Made by a program: the position numbers and the translations under genes
Assembly: GCF_963678635.1 (NCBI RefSeq)
Contig: NC_087065.1
Coordinates: forward strand, 46,874,381 to 46,938,380
DNA length: 64,000 nucleotides
Direction of reading: 5' to 3'
From: Symsagittifera roscoffensis
Lineage: Eukaryota > Xenacoelomorpha > Acoela > Convolutidae
Shown here: piece after piece, positions 33,540 through 43,840 of the stretch
How positions within the stretch are numbered: position 1 is the first letter of the stretch
Layout of the letters: the number at the start of each line of letters is the position of its first letter
The notes under the pieces: generated by a model
Databases searched by the model: none
What the model was told of the DNA's origin: nothing
The model's input: only the letters and a program-made list of their open reading frames with translations

Positions 33540-34213
33540 ACCTTAACTTGATACCCGGTATGCGATCGACGGGGACGTCGATGGATATTTTTGTCCGGGG
33601 AGTGGGGGTAGGATTTACCCACACTGAAAACTTGATAATAAAAAAATTAAGAATAGCAAGAGAAACAGGAGACTTAGAAGCAGAAACAGGCGAAGAGCCT
33701 AAGAAACCTGACATAGGCAGGGTAGTTGAGTCATATTTTAACTTACCAAATGAATATTCAATTAACATAATACTAACAGACAGTGATTTCATACTCACAA
33801 ACAGAACATGTGCGATAGCAATCACCGCAGACATGAGTTTTAGGACAGCATTAGCGGCAGATTTTAAGAGAGATTACAAAAACGTGGAATTCCTTTCGAA
33901 GCAAAGACCAGGGATAGGGGGCGTGGCAGCCTTACCTCCGGCGGCGTCGCAGATACCGGGAAAATACTTGTGCTTCTTAGTAACGAGGGCGACGGAGAAG
34001 CAGCACGTGGACCCAGAGAACCTAGTCTTGTCTTTGACGAGGCTGAAGGACTTCCTTGTCGAAATGGACGTGAAGGAGCTCTCGCTTCCAGTGTACGATC
34101 CAAACAGAGGAAGACTGCATCCTCGGGAATTGTACGCGCTTGTACACGTGATATTCTCTGATACGAACATACAAGTATATCTACATAAGAAATATTACTT
34201 AAGTATAGGCTGA
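33540..34213 (+). pseudogene. Element 1 ORF1 C-terminus: macro-domain-like (TARG1/Poa1 branch)
   Basis: The last ~215 residues of Pol. A conserved block TSMDIFVRGVGVGFTHTENL leads into a region that reads like a macro domain of the OARD1/TARG1 kind: CAIAITADMSF..ALAADFKR, a GIGGVAALP segment, KYLCFLVTR, DPENLVLSLTRLKDF, ELSLPVYDPNRGRL, HVIFSDTNIQVYLH. The order and spacing of strands and helices fit that family, which binds ADP-ribose and hydrolyses ADP-ribosyl esters. The Gly-rich loop (MGAGIA type) and the GCG(L)D segment are altered here, so activity is uncertain. The same domain closes ORF1 in element 2 (57295-58097). It is not a usual component of Ty3/Gypsy Pol as far as I know. Assigned by eye. 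Confidence 0.6.
33565..33624 (+). promoter_or_regulatory. Internal polypurine tract with flanking hairpins, element 1 (conserved block)
   Basis: A 60-nt block identical at 57 positions with element 2 (57453-57512), including synonymous sites. It has an inverted repeat ATCGAC-GGGGAC-GTCGAT, a T-run (atattttt), the motif TGTCCGGGGAGT followed by GGGGGTAGGA, and a small GTGGG...CCCAC stem. The codon phase differs from the LSGE copies, so the DNA motif, not the peptide, is what is shared. Confidence 0.6.
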
Positions 34214-34583
34214 ATGATGTGCGAGAGAGTGTTAGGCCAAAGACTAAGTTGTATGTAAGATGTGTTATGTTATGTTATGTTATGTTAGGTTATTATGTGT
34301 TAGGTTATTAAGATCATGGGTAAGTAGGAGTTAGTGACCATGAACAACTAAATGATGATCTTAGGAATAGATCCAAAAGTTTGGACTGTCCAATCTTAGG
34401 TCGAATTCCAAAATTTTAGAAACCAATTGATTTTAATAAATTCTAGGATAAATATCTCTTTATCTGAACTGTTTTTAAGCAAATTTTAACGATATATGTT
34501 AAGGTGAAACTGACAGGTGTGATATTTGTGACTTCTTTTCTAGATCCTGATTGATCATTTAATTACTCACTTGAGTCAAAATC
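34214..34583 (+). other. Spacer between ORF1 and ORF2, element 1
   Basis: AT-rich, with a (TGTTA)n microsatellite at about 34264-34290. No ORF. How ORF2 is translated is not evident: a spliced or internally initiated message would be needed. No strong splice acceptor stands out. Confidence 0.5.
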
Positions 34584-36929
34584 TTGGAATCAAAACCGAA
34601 TCGAACTGGAAAGAACAGAATGGACAATTTCAACTTGGATGAATTGATGGACCTGGCAGAGGCATATGTAGGACCGATGATAGATGCGATCTATCGTCGG
34701 CTGATCGATCGAGACTTCGCTCTGGAGGACCCAGAGGTAGTCATGTTGCTGACCGCCCTGATCAACATCTTGGGGCACGACAACCGTGGGGACCGCCCCA
34801 CGGAAGTCCTGTTGATGGCAGCATATGGAGAAAGAGGAGTACTAGACCGCCCGAACATGAGAGTGATGAGGTGGAGAAACGGGGTTCTCTGAGGGAGTGA
34901 CTTGGCGAATGAGCCTGGATTGGGAAATTCTAGGACTTACCAACCAGGTGAGATGCCAATGCCCTCCAAGCCCAAACCTGGGCTGACGAGAATGCATCGG
35001 GAGATGAACAGCGAGGCGACCTCGACTGGTTCACCACTGAGAGCAGCTGTGCCACCAAAAAGGGCGAAATTAGGACAAGAAGTTCAGACGAACCAAACCA
35101 TGCAAGGTCTGGATGAGATGAACGATGAACTGAAAAGTACGAAGAAGGAGCTGGACGAGATGACCAGAAGCATGCTCCAGATGGAGGAAGATCGGGATAT
35201 GTGGAGAAAGTTGTTTGAAGACTGCAACAAAAAGCAGGGTCAAGAGATTGAGCGCTTAAGGCAGGAATACAAAGAGCGATCGGAGCAGATGGCGTTGACA
35301 ACGGCCGTGGAGAAAGTGATACCTGCAAGGGATATTCCTCGTGGGCAGTCCCCGATGGAGCTCTTGACGCCTCGAGAAATGAGTCAAACAACGGAGACAC
35401 GACCCCCAGTAGAGACAAATCGAGTAACGATCCCGGATCCTAGTGACACCTTGGGTGACCCCGTCGTAGAACAGACAGTGAGGAAACTGATAGAGACAGC
35501 TGGACGACTGGTCGCTAACAAGAATGCGCCAGGTTCCGGGGTGACTGCACCCTATGGAACGATTGACGATACGGGCAGAGTACGACTCTCCCAGACTGTG
35601 ATCAGACAGGGGATAAGTGACGTGACACCACTCATGGGGAGCTCGAGAATCCCAGAGAGGAAAGTGCGGAAGATGCCAGCGAAGAAAGTGTCTCGCATTA
35701 TAGACGTGCAAAAGAATAATCATTTGAAATACAATTTCACGGGAGTTCCGGAGACAGATCCGAGGGCCTGCTTCAATCGAGCTACTTGGAGCCCGGCTGT
35801 AAACCTGCAGCAACCACCGCTCGGTACCTCTCATCTGATATTGGGAAACAGCTTAGTCAGAGTGCTGTCGAATTTGAGGACCTCGTGGGTCACCACGGTG
35901 ATGGCCTTTGGAGGCGCGACGATAGCCCAATTATATCGGATGGTGGAACTGATGAATCCAGGGAGGATTCCCAATGTGATGATCTTAGTTGGGACGAATG
36001 ACATCTCCAGAGGTTCAGATGAGCAGGAAGCACTATGGGAGTCAATGATGGTTTGTTTGTTTACGACCCTCTGGCAGAAATTCAGTTGCGCGGTACTGAC
36101 CGTTTGCACTGTGCCAATGAATACGAGAAGCCTGACAGCATCAGGAAGAAGGCACAACGAGGGAGTCGTCAGGTGGAACAACATCTTGAGGAACCTAGCA
36201 AGTCGAAACGCCGGAAGAATGATCCTCATGGACATCGAACATGAGTTGAGAGCCATGGATCAGGCCAGACTGACCACGGACGGCATCCACTTCGACAGTA
36301 TCGAAGGACAAGCTTGGTTGAATCGAGTCTTCCAAGAGCGGTTGGACGAGCTGGAAGCAGAACTCTTTGACACAGGAGTGCTGAAGGAAGAAGGAACAGT
36401 GAGTGATGCGGTGATTACCACCTTTGTGCCTCCTAGCCTGGAAACACGCTTGGGTACGGTCCCCGCCGTCACGAACTACAGGCAACAAAGCTCCAGCGAA
36501 CCAGGTCAAAGAACAGACGTACAGGATCGATTGGGAGAAGCACCGATGAGAAGGACCATTCATCCTAGGAGAAGAATAGGACCTGTCAACCCAATCGAAG
36601 AGACAGCAGGCACATCTAGATTGGACACTAGATCGGAGACGACAAGTACCAGTCGAGAGGAGAGACCGAGCAGAGGCTCATTGATGTGGTCGAGACCCAT
36701 ACCGTCTCCCTGGCATATATACAAAGACGAACTAATGAAGCTGGATCTTCAGAGAGTAAGCTTCATCGAAGATGCAAGGAGGATGCTGAATGGAGCGATG
36801 ATATCCGTCAGCAGATTGTACTCGATAACCGGCGTAGACTGGTTGATAGCCGCTAGCATAAATTTCAGCTCCACGACGGCCTTAAGATTTGCTGACTTGG
36901 AGGGACTGCCCTCTAACAACACGATGTGA
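34584..36929 (+). pseudogene. Element 1 ORF2, N-terminal helical region and SGNH/GDSL-type hydrolase domain
   Basis: Two same-frame pieces, 34584-34892 (102 codons) and 34902-36929 (675 codons), are split by TGA at 34890-34892, where element 2 has Arg. The N-terminus (NLDELMDLAEAY) is helical, followed by a coiled coil (TKKELDEMTRSMLQMEEDRD). The SGNH blocks are LILGNSLVRVL (Ser ~316), an AFGGATI turn, ILVGTNDISRG (Asn ~366) and TDGIHFD (Asp ~460, His ~463). Block I is GNS here but GDS in element 2. Related esterase domains occur in ORF1 of CR1/L3-type LINEs; here it sits 3' of pol in an LTR element. The end at TGA 36927-36929 aligns with Gly in element 2, so ORF2 originally ran on into the next region. 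Confidence 0.82.
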
Positions 36930-37036
36930 CCAGTGAATGCGAGACCGTTGCAAGATGTGAGATTGAACCATGATGAGGGGAATCGTGAAGAGAGACCAGG
37001 AGATTCCTGACGACGAGAGCGCCGATTGGACAACAC

Positions 37037-39970
37037 GTGAAGATATTCAGGCAGCTGACGACACCACCTGGTCATGTGAAGGAAAGAGTGTACCCAAAAC
37101 TAGTGAACCAAGATGGTGATGCCCAGAGATATGGCGGATTGACAGCGATAAAGAAAGATGAAACCATCTTCGCCGCCTATGACAAAGCAGAGATGAGGAA
37201 GGCCAAGATTATGGTAGTAGCGAATTCAGAGTTCGTGTACACTTCCAAGTCTTTGTTTTGGCCGGACGTCATAATGTTGGCAGCGGTCGACCTGGACCTA
37301 CTGCAATCAGTATCTTTGGCTATAGGGGTACAAAGGCAGACGGACATGAATCCAATTACGATTGTGTTTGCTGGCATCAATGACCATCTACACAGTAGAG
37401 GTTTTCTGAGCAGACTCAGAGATCCTACAACAGCAGAGAACGCTGTATGGCCAGCGATAAAAGACATCCTTGAGTCGATGGGTGAAGTGGTGGATGCGAC
37501 GAAGGAGGGGTCATTCAATAAAGTGGCATTGAGAGTAGTATTCGCGTTGTCTCCGGGATATGTACATCTCCCGGATGGACTGAAATTCGTGTATGCAATT
37601 GTGGCCTTACTCTCGGAAGGAAAATATGATGTGACCATATCAGCCCCGAATCGCCTGATAGAAATGGAGAACCTGAGGCCACTTAAGGCTGAACTGCCTG
37701 CAGTATGGTCAGATATCTCAAACGCGATGAGAGGATTCAAGGACCACGCGCTACACATGTTAGTGTTGGACGAAGTGCTGGGGTTGGAACTGTCCAATTT
37801 CAGTCGACAACTCAAACTGAAACCGGGAATAGACGACGACCATCGAGTGATCACGGCAATGTCCAACGACTTATGGTTCCGAGCAATGGAAGTGGCAGGT
37901 GAAGACACAAGAAGGAAAAATTCACTGGAGACGAGAGCTCATCTGGAGGCGATGGTTCTGAGAACCAAGCCGGAAGCCAACCAGTGGCTACACCTGAACA
38001 CTAGAGTAGCGGCATTGGGTGCAGATGCTTTTGAGCAAGGCCCCGTGATGATCACGAAGATACATGCCTACTTGTTGAAGGAGGTGAACCTGGCGGAAAA
38101 TGCCGGAGAAAAGACCGCTGAGTTTGTAAACAGAATGTGTCAGATTACTCTGGAAACCTTCTGGACCCAGGAAGTGAAAGGACAGGAGGGCTTTGAAAGG
38201 ACAGACAGCATGCTAGAAGGGTTGGGAGCCGGATGGACCGCGTCCTTCTTGGCAAAAGTTTACCCGAAAGTCTCGCACTATTTGATAAAGGAATTCCTCC
38301 AAGCAGTAGTGAGAGTATCGATAGTGGAATTAATAGCCTTGTTCGTGACATTCGGAGCGGAGAGTTTCGTGAAAGGACCGGCGATGCTGCTCACCGATGG
38401 AATTCAGAACCTGCGGCTAGACGGACTTCTGACATTGATTGCAATTACCCACGGAAACTTGGAAGGACTAATGGAACTGGCACGTTGTCCAGAGCAGATG
38501 AAAGGGAGAGTGAGGAACTTGGATATGAAGAAACCCACGGACTCGTGGAACAAGATAAGAGACCTGAGACACACTCTTATCCAGTATCTCTTACAACAAA
38601 ATCGCTTTGGAACGGGAGAAGACGAGACGATTGAAAGAGAGGAAGATGTTAGACGACATGTTGGAGGCATGCCACTGTTAACTGATCTGAGCTTGGCTAT
38701 GAGAACCGATCCCTTGGCGCTGATCAGAGGAGTCACGGAGTTCGTGACAGTGATCTATGGACCAGCAGTCATGTTTGCGTTCCCTGACGTTAAAGTGGAA
38801 GCATATAGGAGGTCGGTGCTGCACCTGAACCTCATATCGGCAGTGGACGGTAGTACACTGAACTGGTGTGAGCAGCACACATTACGGGAGCTCATGAGTG
38901 AAGATCTGTTATTTGCCAAAATATCGGAGCCAGAGATGACAGTCATAAATTTTGACGATCACTTCCGTGATCGCATGGGAGAAGTAGAAAGAGGACACAT
39001 CGAGGTGTTTCCAAGGCTTTGGAATCTGAGACCCTATGATAAAACGAATGGTGAGATAACCAGAGTGCCTCGTCTTACTGCAGCATATCACAAAGTGAGA
39101 GAAGAGACGAAGGACTGGGGCGATTACAAGAAGCTGCCGGAGGCAATCCCTGAATTCCCTCTGATAAGAAGGATGTTGCTCGGAGCAGTCTCCGTGGTAC
39201 AAACTCCTATGTTGAGAGCATTCGAAACCAATGAAAGGAGAGTAGGGAATTTCGTGGGAACGATGGATCCATACTTCGTAGGGAGAAATGCCGCCGTGTT
39301 ACAATACACACGATTTGCATACACGGATCAAGCGACGAGAAGGCGAATAAGCAACGCCGCGACTCCCAAGCCTGGAAGATTTGATGAGGAATGGAAGGGA
39401 TTAGGCTTAGCTCCGATGAGGATGAGAGGCAGGACCGAATTGCCTGAAGCCTCATTAATCCTGACTAGTGTAAAACAGGAGATGAAAGTGGGAGGAATAC
39501 TGCAGACGAGAACCTTCCTAGCACCCTTCGGCTGCGAAGAAATCAAAGTGGTCCATGGAGAAGAGGAAGATAAATCGGCCGGTACACTGCTCATACCGAG
39601 ATTCCAGGAAGAAGCCGACAATGACGAACAAGGACCATCGAGCCCGAACAAAGATAAATCAGAAGGAAATGACGGACAGGGTGGGAGCCGTCAAACCGAA
39701 GAACCCATGCAACAAGATCAAGCTGGTGGGGAAGACGACAGGGCATCTACAGGAGGAACATCCAGCCTGGATTTCAATATCTTCAGTGATCTTGAGAACA
39801 ATGCAGACACGTTGGAAACGACTGAGCCAGCGGATGAAGGCATCTCGACACTGGAGCCTCCGTCAGCCTTTATAGAAATGAAACGGAATTTGCCGGAGGC
39901 AGCTCTCCTGGCAATTCAAGAAATAATGACCAGAGAATCCTCATGGAATCACCTCGGAGGAGAAGAATAG
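37037..39970 (+). pseudogene. Element 1 ORF2, large C-terminal region (977 codons), function unknown
   Basis: Conserved with element 2 (60662 to edge), so it is real coding sequence. The first third looks like a degenerate second SGNH fold: ITIVFAGINDHLH recalls the GxND block of the preceding domain, then VFALSPGYVHLP, VTISAPNRLIE and MLVLDEVLGLELSNF; no catalytic Ser or Asp-His pair is seen. The middle is helical with a hydrophobic stretch (VSIVELIALFVTFGA, about residue 425-440). The last ~120 residues are acidic and low-complexity. No signal peptide, so it does not look like an envelope protein. The link to the upstream frame is broken between 36930 and 37037. It could be a separate ORF, but element 2 shows it fused to the SGNH part. 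Confidence 0.75.
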
Positions 39971-40071
39971 AGGCTTCAGCCAGAGTACCTTTCTTGGGAA
40001 CGCTGCCCTAAGAAGAATGGGAAGTACATCACCGAGACCACGAGAGTAGGACGGGATGCAAACTGGATAGA

Positions 40072-41780
40072 GTGGCGTTCATGGAAGAAGTCTGGACCGT
40101 GGTTCAAAGTTATGGGAACCAGTCTATTCTAAAAACGTGTCTCAACCAACCCTTGATGAGAGAAGTGCTTGACAAGCTTGATGAGTGTGAAGGGAGACTG
40201 AGTGAGTTGTTGATCGACTCAGCCACTGATGAGAGTGAAGCGAATTCTCCCATCAAGATGACACCGCAGGACGATGAAGGAGAGGTGGTGTATCTGTCAA
40301 GAACCAGGAGAGGGACGATGCGATCAAAAATGGTGATTGATAAAATCAATGCGATGAAAATGAAGTTAGGCCGCAGAGTGACGCCGAGGAGAGTTGGAAA
40401 GACGAAAGTGGATACAGAAATATCGATGAAAGCTGGTAACTCAGCGAAAAGGAAACGAGTTGAGGAGGTCATGGATTTGGGGCAAGGTGATTATCAATTG
40501 TCTGGCACAGATAGAATGTTAACTGATATAGCGATGGTGCCACCCATTCTCATGGCGGGGATAAAGTCAACCGGTTATAAATCCAAAAGGAGTGACCGCA
40601 CTCTGACTGGAGCAACCTTAGAAATGGAAATACTCAGCCAATGTGCAGGAGCAGATACCCTGTACATTTCGTGGCTGTGGACGTGAAGAGTACAAGAACG
40701 ATCGTGGATCAAGCCTTCCCAGTGCCGAAGTGTGTAAGATTGGCGAGAATGTCCGAGAAGTCTTACGAGTTACTATGTAAGATGTTCTCAGCAGTTCCAG
40801 AGAGAACCAAAGAAGAATTGGAGTCGATACTAGGAAAGAAGTTCATGGGATATGTGAGTGGGAACTTCAGTGACTTTGAGAGACAGAAACAGAGAGGATC
40901 AAATGTCACAGATTACAATGCAGTAGACGAGAATGATGAAGTCCACCGAGTGATGATGGAAGTGGAACCATTGCTGGAAGCTTCGGGAAAACGTAATTGG
41001 AGGAGCATCATGTTGACGCATGACGAGTTTCCTTGCCACTGCTTGCTGCAGACCTGGTGGTATCCCAAGCGTAGTAATCTGATGTTGATCTGGGACTCTG
41101 GAGAGCTGCTCTCCATGGGTTTACCAGATTCATCACAGCCCGTAACGATAGTGATAGTGGGAGTTATGATGGCGATACGATGGCTGGAAGCTCATGTGAA
41201 AGAAAATAACAGACAGGAGGCACCGACGAGAGAACAGTTGCGGAAGTTAGATTGTCTAAAAGATTTAGATCTCTTTGAGACAATGTGCAAAATTCTAAAC
41301 ATTCCGATGGAAATGAAGAAGATATGGGCGAGGAAACGATTGATGCCATGGTTCAGAGCTAACATGACTGCATGGTTGTACGAGTATGCGAAAAAGCATA
41401 TGTCGAAGCGCGGCAGGGTGTACAGTGAATATCAGCTGGACATTGGAGCAGGAGCTTTCAAGCGAGCTCTCGTGACTCATCGGAATGCAGTGACCACCGC
41501 TGTGAAAAGAATTTCCAGGACGAGTGAACGTAGTGGAAAGGAGAAGGCAGAGATGTTAAAGGAGGATTTGGAGAGAAACGTGACGTTGTGTCTCCCCAAC
41601 AGCTTCTGCAGGAACAGAGAATCTAACGTGGATCCCCTACCTTGTTGTAAACAAAGGGTGGAAGAGCAGAAGTGTTGGAGGACGGCTTCCAGCAGCGTCA
41701 GGATAGCTAACGACGTGTTACAAGATACAGAAACTGAGAGTGCAGAGTCAGTATTACAGGAGGAAGAAATGGAACACTGA
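40072..41780 (+). pseudogene. Element 1 ORF3, unknown protein (one frameshift)
   Basis: Frame 40072-40686 (204 codons) and overlapping frame 40641-41780 (379 codons) probably form one ORF broken near 40665. The first part has basic clusters (TRRGTMRSK, AKRKR) like nuclear or nucleic-acid-binding segments. The second is helical and Cys-rich near its end (CLPNSFC..., CCKQ..., QKC). No domain recognised and no signal peptide. It lies between ORF2 and the 3' LTR, the usual env position. Element 2's equivalent is outside the window, so conservation cannot be tested here. Confidence 0.6.
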
Positions 41781-42225
41781 CGGATGACCGAATAACAAGA
41801 TGAAAAAAGAGATGAAATTAGAAGAATTTAGAAGTTTTAAACTTCTAAACGACGAAAAAAGAAGAAAACAAAGGAGTGATGAAGAAAAGTTAAAACTCAG
41901 AATTGTTTTATGTGTGTGAAAAACTCAAGTGAGAAACCAAGCAGGTCCTGCAAGCCAACACCTTTTAAATCTAAGAGAAAAAGTTTTAATCGGGACATTG
42001 ACACTGGAAGTCAGAAAATATGTTTTTATCTTAGGTCATATCCTCAATGTGCAGATTAATGAAAGAATTTGAAGGCTATAGTGATGTAGTATGATGCCAT
42101 TTATATTCTGCAGTGAGTCGATGTGACGTGGATAAAAGTAATTTCGTGCATTTTGTAAATTCTGTTCGATGACACTGTAACCATTTTACGAACATTGCGT
42201 GATTCAATGAGGATATTGACCGGAC
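41781..42225 (+). other. 3' untranslated region of element 1
   Basis: Non-coding AT-rich sequence between ORF3 and the polypurine tract. No feature recognised. Confidence 0.5.
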
Positions 42226-42238
42226 TGTCCGGGGAGTA
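42226..42238 (+). promoter_or_regulatory. 3' polypurine tract, element 1
   Basis: TGTCCGGGGAGTA directly before the 3' LTR (TG at 42239). The purine run GGGGAG is where plus-strand DNA synthesis would be primed. The 12-mer TGTCCGGGGAGT recurs inside ORF1 of both elements. Confidence 0.75.
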
Positions 42239-43162
42239 TGTGACATTCGACCAGAATGTGAAAAATGCAATCTCTGCAGAATTCGAATTTTTAGCAGCGA
42301 GCCTTCCGGATTGATGATTATTAAGAATTAAGAACGTTATTGGAACGATTGGCCAAACGGTGAGGGCTAGAATATTCTGGTATTTTAAAATTTTAAAGAT
42401 TCGAAGTGATGACGTAACATTTCTGAGAAACGTCAGAAACGGCCATTTTGGCAAAGAAGTAAAAGAAAAACACAACAACATTAGTTGCGCGGACGAGAAG
42501 TACGAAAATTGTGAGAAACAACAATAGCTGATTGCAGAAATAGCAGTGAACACTCCGAGTTGCAACTATTGTGTCGCTACAATAGTTGCAGGGCCGTTGC
42601 AGACAATGGTGAAGGGTGGAGGACAGCCTTCCGGATTAAGAGAAAGTCAAGATTAGCTAGCTTGATTCAGTGGATTCAAGAATCCGGAAGTGTTTCGGGA
42701 CTAAAACTTTTAGCCTGTTATATAGACTTTTAGCTTCTTGTCATGTCCTGATTTGAATTTAATTAACAACTGGATTCATTTTGATAAGGATGAGAAGCTA
42801 GGAGTTGGGGAAAAGGGTTGATCCATCTTCGATGGAGATGATGATTTTTATCTACTGAACAAAAACGATAGTAATATAATCAATAGTAGTAGCCCTGTTT
42901 TTAGGAGTGACCTCGTGGTCTGGGGATACTGAGACCCAGCCATGAGCTCAATATTTCTGCATGTAATCTAGTTAATTTGAGTGTTTTGACCGAAGCCGGA
43001 AGCAGTAACGTTTTTGTCGACCCGATGTTAGAAAAGACCACCGAAAGTACTGGCTTGGTAGAGACGGTGAAAAGCATGCAAAGCTCTGTTTAGACGTTAG
43101 CCAGTCGTCTTAAGACTTAGTTTTGTTTTCCGTCGATATGTATCTTCCGGGCGAATGTTACA
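42239..43162 (+). repeat. 3' LTR of element 1 (924 bp)
   Basis: Same length and ends as 20741-21664. It is followed directly by element 2 leader sequence without any primer-site context, which shows it is the 3' LTR of element 1 and not the 5' LTR of element 2. Confidence 0.94.
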
Positions 43163-43589
43163 CGAACCCACTTGACACAGCTCCGGGCTGCATGCCCATT
43201 CTAGAGTACCGGTGGTACGGTTCAGCGGGAACGTGTAAACCTTCCGGTTGTACCGTGATGGCTTTTTAAGAAAACTTGAGAAAACTTCCTTGTATGCTCT
43301 CCGAATGAGGCCTAGCTAACCGAGTAAAGGGGGTAACTAGGGGGACAAAAACACGAGCAAAAAGACAAAAAGCGAAACAAAAACAAGAAAAAAGTATAGA
43401 AAAAGGAACAAAAACCATAAAACAAAAAAGACAGTGACATTGATACCAGATCAGTTGGATCAAACCTTTATATTAATTAAATAGTATACCCATACTGTTT
43501 TATAAGACCGATCGTTTCGATCAATCTAGCAATCTAAACCAGTGACTTCAATAAGGTGCCCAAGTGGGGGGCGTTGTTAAGGGTTTTCA

Positions 43590-43840
43590 GATAGCTTGTA
43601 ACCTAGCTGGACCACTAGGAGACTTGACTGGAGAAGGTGACCAGCCGAGTGGGAAAGTGGTTCACAAGGGCTGAACCGGACCACTAGGAGACTTGACTGG
43701 AAGAGGAGACCAGCCGAGTGAGAAAGTGGTTCAGAGGGACTGAGCTGAACCGCTAGGAAACTTGAGTGGAAGAGGTGACCAGCCAAGTGGAAGGTGGTGC
43801 TGGTGTCAAGTGCAGTGCACATCAAGGAGACAACCAGCAC
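43590..43840 (+). repeat. Three ~74-bp tandem repeats in element 2 leader
   Basis: Units contain ccactaggagacttgactgg, then gaccagccgagtg, then aaagtggttca. Three imperfect copies start near 43610, 43680 and 43748. The minus-strand ORF here is a product of the repeat. Confidence 0.8.

Larger units (their letters stand above)
20741..43162 (+). mobile_element. Giant Ty3/Gypsy-like LTR retrotransposon, element 1 (22.4 kb, complete but inactive)
   Basis: Bounded by two 924-bp direct repeats that start TGTGAC and end GTTACA. Order: LTR, primer site, 3.1-kb leader, ORF1 (Gag-PR-RT-RNaseH-IN-macro-like, 24793-34213), ORF2 (helical region-SGNH-long C-terminal region, 34584-39970), ORF3 (40072-41780), polypurine tract, LTR. 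RT-RNase H-IN order and the GPF-type integrase tail place it in Ty3/Gypsy; at 22 kb it is several times the usual 5-8 kb. It is inserted in the leader of element 2. The flanks share only CGA (20738-20740 and 43163-43165) as a possible target duplication, shorter than usual. Stops and frameshifts in all ORFs show it is dead. Confidence 0.9.

Noticed and set aside
24793-34213. Programmed stop-codon readthrough or a variant genetic code
   Set aside because: TGA, TAG and TAA all occur, mostly at positions where the sister element has sense codons, and frameshifts are also present; decay is the simpler reading.
37037-39970. Envelope glycoprotein in the env position
   Set aside because: No signal peptide, no furin-like site, no C-terminal membrane anchor; the tail is acidic and low-complexity.
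42239-43162. 5' LTR of element 2
   Set aside because: No primer-binding site or its conserved context follows it, while the diverged LTR at 20238-20685 has one; it pairs with 20741-21664 as LTRs of element 1.
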